Source: JAJUJL01 sp041736465 (lineage in GTDB: Bacteria > Chloroflexota > Anaerolineae > Anaerolineales > UBA4823). From it: a DNA stretch of 64,000 nucleotides. A program made the position numbers and the translations under genes. Location: positions 1 through 64,000 of the forward strand of contig JBGSTO010000317.1 of assembly GCA_041736465.1 (NCBI GenBank). Direction: 5' to 3'. How positions within the stretch are numbered: position 1 is the first letter of the stretch; each line of letters begins with the position of its first letter. Positions 35,811 to 44,922 of this stretch are shown in pieces. A model generated the notes under the pieces. It did not search any database. It saw nothing but the letters and a program-made list of their open reading frames with translations, and was not told the DNA's origin.

Positions 35811-37724
35811 ATGGCAAAGCAGACCTTCAAAGAAATCCTGATTGGCAAGCCATTCCCTACCAGCATGGACTCGCACGAACGCCTGGACAAAGTGCGCGCC
35901 CTGGCAGTGTTTGCTTCCGACCCAATTAGCTCGAACGCTTACGCTACCGAAGCGATCATGAGCGTGCTGATTCTATTGGGCAGCCAGGCGTTACACCTGA
36001 CCCTGCCTATAGGATTGGGCGTGGCATCTTTGGTGCTGCTGGTGATATTCAGCTACATACAAACCATCCTGCACTATCCAGATGGCGGGGGCGCCTACAC
36101 GGTAGCCAAGGATAATCTGGGGCGGTTCCCCTCTCTGCTGGCAGCAGCAGCCTTGCTGATGGATTATATTCTGACCGTATCCGTATCTGTCTCGGCAGGC
36201 GTACGCGCCATCACCTCAGCCTTCCCGGATGCGTTCGAGTATCGTGTCGTAATATCTATAGCCGCCATCGCCATCCTGACCTGGATCAACCTGCGGGGAG
36301 TACGGGAGAGCGGGACGGTTTTTGCCATACCCACCTATGCATTCGTCGGCGGCGTATGGCTGGTAATTTTGGTCGGCCTGGTGCGGTATTGGGGCTGGTT
36401 CGGCGCGATCCCAATACCTGTAGTCCAAGAAATAACACCTCCGGAACTTTCTGTAGCTGGCTTTGCTTACCTATGGCTCATTCTGCGCGCCTTTGCCGGC
36501 GGCTGCACGGCTTTGACCGGCATTGAGGCGATCAGCAACGGCATACAGGCTTTCAAACCACCCGAATCCAAGAATGCTGCCAAAACCATGGTGGCGATGG
36601 GTTTCCTGGCAATGTCCCTCTTTCTAGGAATTACCTTCTTGTCCACTCATATCAATCTCATCCCGGTCGAAACCGATAGCATTCTCTCCCAAATGACCAG
36701 GCGGGTTGCAGGTACCAGTGCGCTATATTATTGGGTGCAGATCTTCACCGCTATGATCCTGATCCTGGCAGCCAATACCGCCTACCAGGACTTTCCACGT
36801 CTCAGTTCTTTCCTGGCAAAGGATAATTATATGCCGCGCTGGATGCAAACTCGCGGCGATCGCCTGGTGTTCAGCTCGGGGATCATCGTGCTGGCTCTGA
36901 TTGCTTCATTGCTCGTCGTCTTCTTCCAGGCAGATGAAATCGCGATGCTGCCGTTATACGCTCTGGGTGTAATGCTCAGCTTCAGCATTTCGCAGAGCGG
37001 CATGCTCCGCTTGATGGGACGTATCGCACACCTTAAACCCGGGGAAACACTGCAAACCCAGGTAACCGAAATTCATTATGAGAGCAATGCAAAGTGGAAG
37101 CGCGCCCTGAACGCGGTTGGAGCAGTTGTGACTTTCGTTGTGTTCATCATCCTGGCCAGTACGAAATTCCTCGAAGGCGCCTGGATTGTTATGGTGATCA
37201 TTCCCGTTTTGATCCTTATGTTTTATTCGATTCACGCGCATTATGAACGCGTCTCGAAAGCCTTGAGCACGCGCGATCTGAAGGCTGAGCAGATTTCGGA
37301 GGTCGCAGATGTGGTCGTCGTGCCCATTGCCGACGTACACCGCGGCTCCCTGCGCGCCTTGATGTATGCTCGCAGACTCTCGAAGGATGTGCGCGCCCTG
37401 TGTGTGGTCACCTCTCCTGAAATGAAAGAGCGCTTGCTGCGCCGCTGGGCGCGTTTCCCCAATGTTACCGAAGGGATAACGTTGGTGACCGTGGATTATG
37501 ATTATCGCGACGTAATCACCCCCATCGTGACCTACATCGAGCAGGTGAACAACGAAGAATTTCCAGACCAGCTGACCACGGTGGTGGTGCCCGAGTTCGT
37601 CCCCACTTACAGGATCGGGAGTTTTTTGCATAATCAAACCGCCAACCGCTTGCGTTCCGAGCTGCGAAACTACAAGGATATTGTGATCATCGACGTCCCG
37701 TTCCATATCGACTCGAAAGTTTAA
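35811..37724 (+). CDS. kimA: KimA-type potassium importer, APC superfamily
   Basis: The 637-residue protein has 12 predicted membrane segments (about 30-460) and a soluble C-terminal domain of about 160 residues. Blocks shared with Bacillus subtilis KimA (YdaO), recalled from memory, are the N-terminal ILIGKP, ALAVFASDPISSNAY, YPDGGGAYTVAKDNLG, DYILTVSVSVSAGVRAITSAFP and the C-terminal LHNQTANRLR. KimA imports K+ with protons, and its soluble domain is a c-di-AMP target in firmicutes. The diadenylate cyclase at 44.0 kb makes that link plausible here. No ydaO-type riboswitch fits in the 64-bp gap upstream; a small hairpin (35796-35809) abuts the ATG. Confidence 0.85.
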   Translation: MAKQTFKEILIGKPFPTSMDSHERLDKVRALAVFASDPISSNAYATEAIMSVLILLGSQALHLTLPIGLGVASLVLLVIFSYIQTILHYPDGGGAYTVAKDNLGRFPSLLAAAALLMDYILTVSVSVSAGVRAITSAFPDAFEYRVVISIAAIAILTWINLRGVRESGTVFAIPTYAFVGGVWLVILVGLVRYWGWFGAIPIPVVQEITPPELSVAGFAYLWLILRAFAGGCTALTGIEAISNGIQAFKPPESKNAAKTMVAMGFLAMSLFLGITFLSTHINLIPVETDSILSQMTRRVAGTSALYYWVQIFTAMILILAANTAYQDFPRLSSFLAKDNYMPRWMQTRGDRLVFSSGIIVLALIASLLVVFFQADEIAMLPLYALGVMLSFSISQSGMLRLMGRIAHLKPGETLQTQVTEIHYESNAKWKRALNAVGAVVTFVVFIILASTKFLEGAWIVMVIIPVLILMFYSIHAHYERVSKALSTRDLKAEQISEVADVVVVPIADVHRGSLRALMYARRLSKDVRALCVVTSPEMKERLLRRWARFPNVTEGITLVTVDYDYRDVITPIVTYIEQVNNEEFPDQLTTVVVPEFVPTYRIGSFLHNQTANRLRSELRNYKDIVIIDVPFHIDSKV

Positions 37725-37783
37725 GCGTCTCACTATGATGCTCCTGTGAAAATCCCGTACGAGAACCTGGATATACTTAAGCC

Positions 37784-38665
37784 ATGCCATCCAGCTACCT
37801 GCTGATCAACGATCTTCGACACCATTACCTGCACTGGAATATCGGCAGCGGCAGCCGCCCACTGGTACTGCTGCACGGGTTGGCTTCCAACGCTCGCATC
37901 TGGGAGCTGGCAGCGCCGCACCTGGTTGACGCTGGCTTCGAAGTCCTGGCGCCTGACTTGCGCGGGCACGGCTTGAGTGATAAGCCCGACGGCGGCTACG
38001 ATTTCGATACCTATGCCCGCGACCTGGCGGCGCTGTTCAGGGCATGGAATATCGAGCACCCGGTATTGGTAGGTCATTCCTGGGGAGCTATGCTGGCGTT
38101 GGATTTTGCAGCGCGCTTCATGCACGGCCCATTGGCGCCCGCCGGATTGGTATTGGTAGACGGCGGATTTGCGCAGCTGGATCACCTTCCAGGGGCTACC
38201 TGGGAGTCGATCCAGGAGCGGCTTGCCCCTCCGCGCCTGGCGGGCATACCTGTGGAAGACTTTCTCGCCAGGGTCAGCGCCCCAAACCAGCGTTGGCAGC
38301 CGGACGACACCGCTATGCAGATCATCCTGGCAAATTTCGAGATCACTCCCGAAGAGACCATTTATCCACGCCTTAGCTATGAACGCCACATGCAGATCGT
38401 GCATGCCATGTGGGAATTCAAGACATTGCAGCGCTACCAGCCAGTGAGCTGCCCAATCTTGCTCGTGCCGGCGCGCAGCGCGCCGCCGCTCTCGGCTCAG
38501 GAAGCGGAGTTTTTGAGTTTGAAACAATCCTGCATCCAACAAATCCTGTCCAGCCACCAGAATACCCGGGTGATCTGGATGGAAAACAGCATCCACGATA
38601 TCCCGCTGCAACATCCTGCCAAATTAGCGAACCTGCTGGTAGACTTTGCAGCCAGCCTGGCCTGA
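37784..38665 (+). CDS. Alpha/beta hydrolase
   Basis: The 293 residues contain LLHGLASNARIW (oxyanion region, about 28-39), DLRGHGLSDKPDGG, the nucleophile Ser in LVGHSWGAMLAL (about 89-100) and the His in NSIHDIPLQHP near the C-terminus. No signal peptide is seen. The ribosome site is weak. It lies 59 bp after kimA. The substrate is unknown, and the family includes esterases, haloalkane dehalogenases and C-C hydrolases. The GHSWG elbow (Ser, not Asp) argues for an esterase or lipase. Confidence 0.85.
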   Translation: MPSSYLLINDLRHHYLHWNIGSGSRPLVLLHGLASNARIWELAAPHLVDAGFEVLAPDLRGHGLSDKPDGGYDFDTYARDLAALFRAWNIEHPVLVGHSWGAMLALDFAARFMHGPLAPAGLVLVDGGFAQLDHLPGATWESIQERLAPPRLAGIPVEDFLARVSAPNQRWQPDDTAMQIILANFEITPEETIYPRLSYERHMQIVHAMWEFKTLQRYQPVSCPILLVPARSAPPLSAQEAEFLSLKQSCIQQILSSHQNTRVIWMENSIHDIPLQHPAKLANLLVDFAASLA

Positions 38666-38723
38666 CCCGCGCGAATCTGGCACGATACTTGCAACAAATT
38701 ACCTGGCATTATGAATGAAAGTA

Positions 38724-38778
38724 TGCAGATCTGCAAGAATCTAAAATACTTGACGACTTATGCACTTTGTGCTAGTAT
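38724..38778 (+). promoter_or_regulatory. Promoter of the LysM lipoprotein gene
   Basis: TTGACG (38750-38755), a 17-nt spacer and TAGTAT (38773-38778). A perfect 12-bp palindrome TGCAGATCTGCA (38724-38735) lies 14 bp upstream of the -35 and may be an operator. About 80 nt of leader precede the ATG at 38866. Confidence 0.7.
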
Positions 38779-38865
38779 CATTGCAAAATACCACAGAAGA
38801 ATCAGCCGGTTGGCAGGGTACCTGCGCCGGCAGTTGCAGGAAGATCCAACTCAAGGAGAATGATC

Positions 38866-39561
38866 ATGAAACTAGCGCGCTATATCCTTGTTACCCTGGC
38901 GCTAATCCTGGCATTGCTGGCAACCGGCTGTGTTCAAAGAGCCTCCACGCCACCTGCCGAGGTTGGCGCATCCACCCCGGGTGAGAAAGCGCCAGAGGAA
39001 GGCGCCACCAGCGATGTCATGAGCCAGCTCGAGAGAGCTGCCACACAGACGCTGATGGCACTGCAAGCCACCCAGCAGCCCGTGCAAACAACACCTGAGG
39101 CCACCCCGGCTGGCGGAGAGGCGCAGCCCGCCGCTGAGACACCGGCTGCAGCACAGCCGACCACAGCGCCCGCCGCAGCGCAGCCTACCCAACCTCCGGT
39201 GGTCGTACCCACTCCCACACCGGGCATCCCCACCAGCTACACGCTTCAAAAAGGCGAACATCCCTTCTGTATCGCTCGCCGTTTCAACGTCAACCCGACT
39301 ACCATGCTGCAGCTTTCCGGTTTGAGCGGCGGGGATACCTACTCCCCCGGCCTGGTTCTGCGCATTCCTCAAGACGGCGGAGATTTCCCGGCGGCGCGCT
39401 CTTTGAAAGCCCATCCCACCAACTACACTGCCTCTGCGGGTGACACCATTTACTCCATCGCCTGTGAATTTGGTGACGTAGATCCCAATGCGATTATCAT
39501 TGCCAACGCCCTGCAGGCCCCCTACAACCTGACATCGGGACAGAATCTGTACATCCCCTGA
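38866..39561 (+). CDS. LysM-domain lipoprotein
   Basis: About 231 residues from ATG 38866, since GGAG at 38855-38858 is 7 nt upstream, whereas the ATG at 38860 is too close. The lipobox is LATGC, with the acylated Cys at residue 22. A long Ala/Pro/Thr linker (about 25-125) is followed by two LysM repeats: the first around SYTLQKGEHPFCIARRF and PGLVLRIP, the second around TASAGDTIYSIACEF and SGQNLYIP. LysM binds N-acetylglucosamine polymers such as peptidoglycan, so the protein probably tethers the envelope to the wall. It ends in a strong hairpin terminator. Confidence 0.9.
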   Translation: MKLARYILVTLALILALLATGCVQRASTPPAEVGASTPGEKAPEEGATSDVMSQLERAATQTLMALQATQQPVQTTPEATPAGGEAQPAAETPAAAQPTTAPAAAQPTQPPVVVPTPTPGIPTSYTLQKGEHPFCIARRFNVNPTTMLQLSGLSGGDTYSPGLVLRIPQDGGDFPAARSLKAHPTNYTASAGDTIYSIACEFGDVDPNAIIIANALQAPYNLTSGQNLYIP

Positions 39562-39588
39562 GTCGACTCTCCTCCCCGAGTTCTATCC

Positions 39589-39634
39589 CTGGGTCGTGGC
39601 CGGTGCTTCGTGCTGGTCACGACCCAGCTTTGTT
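39589..39634 (+). terminator. Long hairpin terminator after the LysM gene
   Basis: An 18-bp stem (39589-39606 with 39610-39627, four G-U pairs, loop TTC) opens with CTGGGTCGTG and closes with CACGACCCAG. CTTTGTTC follows. The T tract is short, so the terminator may be leaky into the Nudix gene. Confidence 0.65.
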
Positions 39635-39652
39635 CACGAAACTGGTGCGCTT

Positions 39653-40195
39653 ATGGAATTCAAACCGATCAAATCAGAGACTGTTTTCCAAGGACGGGCT
39701 TTTGAGGTCCGCCAGGACCAGGTGCAATTGCCCGATGGCAGACAGATTACCCTGGATATCGTCGACCATCGCGATGCGGTGACGATCTTGCCTGTAGATG
39801 GCGAGGGTTATCTGTGGTTTATCCGCCAGTACCGCCATCCCGCCGAACAAATATTACTTGAACTGCCCGCAGGCGTGATGGAAGCTGGAGAACCGGCCGA
39901 GGAAAGCGCCCGGCGCGAGCTTCGGGAGGAAATCGGTATGGATGCAGGAGAGCTGCGAAAACTTGGCTTTTTTTATCTGGCCCCTGGCTATTCCACAGAG
40001 TGCATGCACGTCTTCCTCGCCAGCCAGCTCCTGCACGCTCCACTCCCCGGAGATGCCGACGAATTCTTGAGCATCGAACGTATCCCCGTTCAGGAAGCGT
40101 TCCACATGGCTGAAAATGGCCAGATTCGGGATGCAAAATCTCTAGGGGCGCTGCTCTTGGCCCGGTCGCACCTGTCGAATTACTTCGAAAAGTAA
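39653..40195 (+). CDS. Nudix hydrolase, ADP-ribose pyrophosphatase-like
   Basis: About 180 residues from ATG 39653. The Nudix box is GVMEAGEPAEESARRELREE followed by IGM (about 73-95), complete with the metal-binding Glu residues of REXXEE. The upstream FIRQYRHPAEQILLELPAG is typical of ADP-ribose/ADP-sugar hydrolases. It hydrolyses nucleoside-diphosphate-linked compounds. The ribosome site is weak, and the gene may be translated from a transcript reading through the hairpin at 39589-39627. The stop is 2 bp from the convergent zinc-finger gene stop. Confidence 0.88.
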   Translation: MEFKPIKSETVFQGRAFEVRQDQVQLPDGRQITLDIVDHRDAVTILPVDGEGYLWFIRQYRHPAEQILLELPAGVMEAGEPAEESARRELREEIGMDAGELRKLGFFYLAPGYSTECMHVFLASQLLHAPLPGDADEFLSIERIPVQEAFHMAENGQIRDAKSLGALLLARSHLSNYFEK

Positions 40196-40196
40196 C

Positions 40197-40490
40197 TCAG
40201 GGTTGGGGCCGGTCGGTGCGCGGCAATCCACCGCCGCGCCGTGCGGTATGCTTGCGTCCGGTTTCCGGATGCAGCAAAGCATTCAACCATTGAATGGCAC
40301 GCGGGTCATATTCTCGCCTGCCGCACACATCGCACACCCAGGCGGGAAAATTCGGTACGCTGATCAGCTCTTCATTAAGCCAGGTAAAATAGGTCAGATG
40401 TTGCAGGTTCATTACGCCGGTCTGGCATTCTGGGCACAGCGCGGGCGTCTGCGGTTGACTCTCGATTGTTCCTTGATGATTTTTTGACAT
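40197..40490 (-). CDS. YgiT-type zinc-finger protein
   Basis: The 97-residue protein has two CxxC knuckles (CPECQTG at about 19-25 and VCDVCGRREYD at about 52-62), as in the N-terminal zinc-binding part of MqsA/YgiT antitoxins. No HTH domain follows, so it is only the zinc module. No toxin partner is adjacent. Basic residues (RKHTARRGG) close the C-terminus. It lies 70 bp downstream of lepB and may be co-transcribed. Function unknown. Confidence 0.75.
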   Translation of the reverse strand: MSKNHQGTIESQPQTPALCPECQTGVMNLQHLTYFTWLNEELISVPNFPAWVCDVCGRREYDPRAIQWLNALLHPETGRKHTARRGGGLPRTDRPQP

Positions 40491-40560
40491 GGCTCAACCC
40501 TCACCCTGAAGAATCTTCACACCTGCGCGGTCGAATCCGTTCATATCAATTCACCAGGCA

Positions 40561-41199
40561 TCAGCGGGGCGATTGCGAGTGGCTGATGATCTTCCATTCT
40601 TTAGGAGGCCAATACACCAACAAAGCCTTGCCAACCACGTTTTCCAGAGGCACCGGGCCCCATTGGTGCGAGTCTGAAGAGTTATTGCGATTATCGCCTA
40701 ATACGTACAATTGATCCCTGGGCACCCTCAGGGCGCTTTCGTACTGCGGCGAATCATTAATATACGGCTCTCCCACCAGTACACCATTGACTCGCAGCTC
40801 TCCTCTGGATATCTCCACGCGGTCACCAGGCAGTCCGATGATGCGTTTGATATACTCCTGATCCGGATCGCGGGGGAAGTGGAACACGATTACATCGCCG
40901 TGACCGGGCGACCCCAGACTGTAGGCAAGGCGATTAACCAGCACATAGCTGCCCGATGCGAGCGTGGGCTGCATACTGATGCCATCCACCCGAATACGCG
41001 CAGTCACCCAATTGATCGCAGCAAACATCACTGCTGCCAGCAGCAGGGTTTCCAGCACATCTCTGATAAAACCTGACAGGCGGGCTGCACCCTGCGGCTT
41101 ATTGCCCTCCAGCAGCGTCCCTTCCACTGGGGGGTTGCCTGAGCCTTCGTCTGCAAGCGGCTGTACACGTTCCACATCATCGCCAATCATAAAATTCAT
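40561..41199 (-). CDS. lepB: Signal peptidase I
   Basis: The 212-residue form starts at ATG 41199, and a likely leaderless form starts at ATG 41190. The frame extending to 41250 is rejected because a -10 box sits over 41198-41203. A single membrane segment (about 47-66) is followed by the catalytic Ser S75 in VDGISMQPTL and Lys K118 in EYIKRIIGLPGD, and the GDNRNNSSDSHQWGPV block. It cleaves signal peptides of exported proteins at the outer membrane face of the cytoplasmic membrane. It closes the coaE-cdaA-cdaR-der run but has its own promoter. Confidence 0.95.
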   Translation of the reverse strand: MNFMIGDDVERVQPLADEGSGNPPVEGTLLEGNKPQGAARLSGFIRDVLETLLLAAVMFAAINWVTARIRVDGISMQPTLASGSYVLVNRLAYSLGSPGHGDVIVFHFPRDPDQEYIKRIIGLPGDRVEISRGELRVNGVLVGEPYINDSPQYESALRVPRDQLYVLGDNRNNSSDSHQWGPVPLENVVGKALLVYWPPKEWKIISHSQSPR

Positions 41200-41226
41200 T
41201 ATAAGACCGCCATGAGGCAGGGGCAA
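41190..41226 (-). promoter_or_regulatory. lepB promoter with leaderless geometry
   Basis: Minus strand: TTGCCC (41221-41226), a 17-nt spacer and TATAAT (41198-41203). The -10 overlaps the ATG at 41199, so a transcript starting about 7 nt on would begin at or next to the ATG at 41190. The same TATAAT-N7-ATG layout occurs at DUF951. Confidence 0.6.
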
Positions 41227-41285
41227 GGGCTGGCAGGTATTGCTCACCAAATTGTGAGGATGATTTCGACTGTGGAGGTCAGTGG

Positions 41286-41312
41286 AAAAGAGGGGTTGCC
41301 TGGTGCAGGCAA
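41286..41312 (-). terminator. Possible weak terminator between der and lepB
   Basis: TTGCCTG pairs with CAGGCAA (41296-41302 with 41306-41312), followed on the minus strand by CCCCTCTTTT. Few T residues make it a partial terminator at most. Confidence 0.4.
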
Positions 41313-41353
41313 AGACAACACACCCCGCGGCTCCGCCCTCGTTTCCACATTGA

Positions 41354-42727
41354 TTATTGGCGCTGTTTCAAGATCAGGCGGACAGGGGTTCCGAGGTAAG
41401 GATGTTCTTCGCGCAGGCGGTTTTCCAGAAAGCGAATATAGGTGAAGTGTCCAAGTTTAGGATCGTTCACATACAGCAAAAAGGTAGGCGGATCGTTGCG
41501 CACCTGAGTTCCATAGTATATTTTCAACTGCCGCCCCGCGTGCGACGGCGCCGGGTGCGCGCTTTGAGCTTTTTGCAGCATCTGATTCAGCCGGGAGGTT
41601 GCCAGATGCACCAGGCGCTCCTCCTGCACACGCAAAGCCATGGGCAGCACCTGCTCCACCCGCTTGCCCGTCAAGGCAGAAATATACAGTACCGGCACAT
41701 AAGCCAGGAAGTTCAGCTCATAGCGCACATGGCGGGTGAAAGTATCCATGGTGTGTGTATCTTTTGGAACTGCATCCCACTTATTGACCACAACCACAAC
41801 GCTCTTCCAGGCGTCCACAATATAACCAGCGATATGGGCGTCCTGTGCCGTAATTCCGCTGACCGCATCTATCACCAACAGGCACACATCGGCGCGTTCG
41901 ATGGCGCGCATGGAGCGCAGCACGGAATATTTCTCAACACCCGGGTCGATTTTGCCTCTGCGCCGGATTCCTGCCGTATCGATCAGTGTGATCGAGATAC
42001 CATCAAGTTCCAGAGAAGTGTCCACGGCATCCCGCGTGGTACCCGCGATCGGGCTTACAATAGCTCGCTCTTCACCCAACAGGCGGTTCAAGAGACTGGA
42101 TTTACCAACATTGGGCTTGCCTACGATGGCGATCTTCACCGAGTCATCTTCGGTTTCATCACCGCTCTGCACAAACTTCGCTACCAGCGCATCCAACAAA
42201 TCGCCCGTTCCGGTGCCGTGCAGGGCAGAAACCGGATAAGGCTCATCCATGCCCAGCTCGTAAAACTGGTAAACCAGCTCACGCCGCGCGGCACTGTCGG
42301 CTTTGTTCACCACCAGCAAGACCGGCGGCCAGGGCACGCCTTCGCGCATCACCTGGTTGCGGCGCAGTATCTGGGCCACCTCGCGGTCAGCCGGGGTCAC
42401 TCCGCTCTCCGCATCGAGGACGAACAAGACAGCATCGGCTTCGCGAATGGCGATCTCAGCCTGCTCGCGGATCTGCTCAATAAAGTCAGCCGAACCGATG
42501 GATAAGGGCTGCAGGCTGCTCCCGGGGCCTATTTGGGTTGGATCGATGCCGCCGGTATCGACAATATCGAACACCACGCCGGCCCATTCGGCCTCGGCGA
42601 TCAAACGGTCGCGGGTAGTGCCCGGAGTATCATCCACCACAGCCAGGCGCTCATCCGCCAGGCGGTTGAACAAAGTGCTTTTCCCAACATTCGGGCGACC
42701 TACTAATGCGACTACAGGCTTAGACAT
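41354..42727 (-). CDS. der: GTPase Der (EngA), ribosome biogenesis
   Basis: The 457-residue protein has two tandem GTPase domains and a C-terminal KH-like domain. The P-loops are GRPNVGKST (10-18) and GKPNVGKSS (about 183-191). G3 motifs are DTGGIDP and DTAGIRRRGKI, and G4 motifs include NKADS and NKWDA. It helps mature the 50S subunit in the cytoplasm. GAGGA lies 6 nt before the ATG. It begins 8 bp after cdaR, in the same run. Confidence 0.97.
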   Translation of the reverse strand: MSKPVVALVGRPNVGKSTLFNRLADERLAVVDDTPGTTRDRLIAEAEWAGVVFDIVDTGGIDPTQIGPGSSLQPLSIGSADFIEQIREQAEIAIREADAVLFVLDAESGVTPADREVAQILRRNQVMREGVPWPPVLLVVNKADSAARRELVYQFYELGMDEPYPVSALHGTGTGDLLDALVAKFVQSGDETEDDSVKIAIVGKPNVGKSSLLNRLLGEERAIVSPIAGTTRDAVDTSLELDGISITLIDTAGIRRRGKIDPGVEKYSVLRSMRAIERADVCLLVIDAVSGITAQDAHIAGYIVDAWKSVVVVVNKWDAVPKDTHTMDTFTRHVRYELNFLAYVPVLYISALTGKRVEQVLPMALRVQEERLVHLATSRLNQMLQKAQSAHPAPSHAGRQLKIYYGTQVRNDPPTFLLYVNDPKLGHFTYIRFLENRLREEHPYLGTPVRLILKQRQ

Positions 42728-42735
42728 AGAATTCC

Positions 42736-44037
42736 TCAGGGCTGCACAGTGCCGGTGACCACTGGAGTCGCCGGCGCAACCACGCCCTGCGGGGCAGGTG
42801 TTGGCGTGAGTGCTTCAATGATCTCGACTTCCACAGTCTCCGGTTGTATATATGCTACCCGCACCTGGCTCGGCAGCAGATCAATCACTGGGGGCACCTG
42901 GTAAACACCGGGCCCCAGGCCAGTCAGATTGACAACCATACGAATGCCTGCCGGGTTCAGGTTGTTCAAAATTGGCAACGGCCCTGCCAGCATTACATCT
43001 ACCGTGCTTGGAGCAATCGTTGCTTGCAGCTCTGGCGGCAAGCCAACGATCTCAAGCGGCAGGGCGATCGGCAGGCTGCCCTCCAGCGCTGCAATGCTGA
43101 GGCGTACCAGCACGCTTACATCGCCCGCCAGTGTAACGCCCTGCGGCAGGTTTAAGGTGGCGCGTATATCGGTATCATCGCTCAACCCTGACATATCGAT
43201 TGGGTTCGTCTCCACAAACCCGGGCAGGTCGTTCACCAATTGCGGGTCAGTCGAAAATACCGTCACATTGGGAGGCGTGACATTGATATTGGTCAGCCAA
43301 TATCCTTCATCAACATCTCCTGTTGTGAGCACCTTAACCACCACATTTCTATAGCCGCCCAGCAGGTTGACGCTCAAGGTAAAATCTACCAATGCGGGCG
43401 CAACCGTCAGCTCTCCCACGGTTTGACCGCTGGCGTCTTTAGGCTCGACCACCAGATTGCGCCGGATGGTGTCATTGGAATTAGAAATATCAACCCTGGC
43501 TGTCACCCTGTCTACTTTGGCGACTATTGACTCAGGGCCGGTGACAGTCACGCTCACCGGGTCTAGCTGCGGCGAGCCGGCGCGATAACCCAGGGCTGGC
43601 TCGCCAGTGATAGCCAGGTCGATCGGAAATTCCCTGGCAACCAGTGCCTCCAACTCCACTTCAACGACTTCAGGGTCGATTTTTACAACTCTCGCCGGAT
43701 TAGCATTTACCTGCACGCGCACCGGCGCCTGATACTCACCAACAGTATACCCGGAAAGGTCGATCCAGGCGCGCACACGATCGGTATTGAAGGTTAATTG
43801 ATCCCAAACAGAACGCGGTGCGTCAATGGTGACCCTCACCTGAGCAGGTATCCGTCCGACCTGCAGCAGACCTGGATCCAACCCGCTTATTTCCAGGGTG
43901 ACCGCGCGCGGATATGTGCGTTCTTCATTCGGGTCCACCGCCAGGATTGCGGAAACCCATACCACTACAGCCAGGATGAAAGCCATCAGCAGTGTGCTTA
44001 GATTACGTCCAAGCCAGCGCAAAGGGGCCGATGGCAT
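42736..44037 (-). CDS. cdaR: YbbR-domain protein CdaR, regulator of CdaA
   Basis: About 433 residues from ATG 44037, chosen because GAGGAG precedes it; the longer frame to 44115 overlaps cdaA. One N-terminal membrane segment (about 14-34) is followed by several YbbR repeats of beta-strand type, such as VTLEISGLDPGLLQVGRIP, VTVTGPESIVAKVDRV and VNLTGLGPGVYQVPPVI. CdaR is anchored outside the membrane and modulates the CdaA diadenylate cyclase encoded just upstream, as in firmicutes. The C-terminus is Pro/Ala/Thr-rich. The cdaA-cdaR order is conserved. Confidence 0.88.
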   Translation of the reverse strand: MPSAPLRWLGRNLSTLLMAFILAVVVWVSAILAVDPNEERTYPRAVTLEISGLDPGLLQVGRIPAQVRVTIDAPRSVWDQLTFNTDRVRAWIDLSGYTVGEYQAPVRVQVNANPARVVKIDPEVVEVELEALVAREFPIDLAITGEPALGYRAGSPQLDPVSVTVTGPESIVAKVDRVTARVDISNSNDTIRRNLVVEPKDASGQTVGELTVAPALVDFTLSVNLLGGYRNVVVKVLTTGDVDEGYWLTNINVTPPNVTVFSTDPQLVNDLPGFVETNPIDMSGLSDDTDIRATLNLPQGVTLAGDVSVLVRLSIAALEGSLPIALPLEIVGLPPELQATIAPSTVDVMLAGPLPILNNLNPAGIRMVVNLTGLGPGVYQVPPVIDLLPSQVRVAYIQPETVEVEIIEALTPTPAPQGVVAPATPVVTGTVQP

Positions 44038-44038
44038 C

Positions 44039-44920
44039 TTAATTCTCCTCTCGCAGATTTCCGCTATCGCTTTTCGCACGTGATAGCAGCCCGAAAAAGC
44101 CGCGCCGGGTAGCATTCGGGCGGAAAAATGTGCGCAGAATGTTTTCCAACCGCTCGCTATCCAGGCGGCGGATCATGCGCCCGCCATGGACTACGGAAAT
44201 AGACCCGGTTTCTTCAGAGACCACAACAGCCACAGCATCAGTCACTTCTGAAATTCCCAGTGCAGCGCGATGGCGCAAACCCATTTGCCGCTCCGGAGAG
44301 CGCGTGAGCACACCACTGGCAGAGAGAGGCATCACGCAGGAAGCCGCCACCAGGCGATTGCCAGAGATGATCACTGCGCCGTCATGCAGCGGTGTGTTCG
44401 GATAAAAGACTTGCAACAGCAGTTCAGCCGTTACCTGGGCTTCCATCGGTACACCGGTCTTCACATAATCGTTCAGACTATCAAAACGCTGCAAAACGAT
44501 CAAAGCCCCATGCCGGCGGTCCGAAAGCCGGGTTGCAGCCCCCACAACCAGGGTAATTACGTCGCGCGCGTCCAAATCTTGCGCATCACTGGATAATAGA
44601 GTGCCCGCTCTGCCCAGGCGCTCTAAAGTCCGGCGTATCTCCGGGGCAAACACCACCGGAATCGAGAGCAATAAAGCCGGTAGCGTGTTCTGCACCAACC
44701 AGGAGAAGGCTGGCAGCACTTCCAGGCTTGTGAGCAAGCTGATCAGCACGATCAGCAGCAGCACACCCCGCAGTAAGACCATCGCCTGCGTATCGCGTAA
44801 GAGCTGCAGGATGACAAAGAAAACAATCGTCACCAACGCCAAGTCAACCAGGTTCAACCAGTTGATGCGTTCAAAGATGAACTGCAGGTTATTGATCAGG
44901 TCAAGAATAAAATCTGGCAC
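44039..44920 (-). CDS. cdaA: Diadenylate cyclase CdaA (c-di-AMP synthase)
   Basis: The 293-residue protein starts at GTG 44920, 2 bp after the coaE stop. Three membrane segments (about 24-41, 49-67 and 78-92) precede the DAC catalytic domain. The active-site motifs are D180-G181-A182 in PLHDGAVII and R216-H217-R218 in GLRHRAALGISE. It condenses two ATP into c-di-AMP at the inner membrane face. It is followed by cdaR, which fits the known CdaA-CdaR pair. The usual glmM neighbour is missing; coaE precedes it instead. Confidence 0.96.
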   Translation of the reverse strand: MPDFILDLINNLQFIFERINWLNLVDLALVTIVFFVILQLLRDTQAMVLLRGVLLLIVLISLLTSLEVLPAFSWLVQNTLPALLLSIPVVFAPEIRRTLERLGRAGTLLSSDAQDLDARDVITLVVGAATRLSDRRHGALIVLQRFDSLNDYVKTGVPMEAQVTAELLLQVFYPNTPLHDGAVIISGNRLVAASCVMPLSASGVLTRSPERQMGLRHRAALGISEVTDAVAVVVSEETGSISVVHGGRMIRRLDSERLENILRTFFRPNATRRGFFGLLSRAKSDSGNLREEN

Positions 44921-44922
44921 TT

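Noticed and set aside
36954..37790. Minus-strand frame opposite kimA
   Set aside because: It is antisense to a conserved transporter, and its His/Gln-rich translation resembles a shadow frame.
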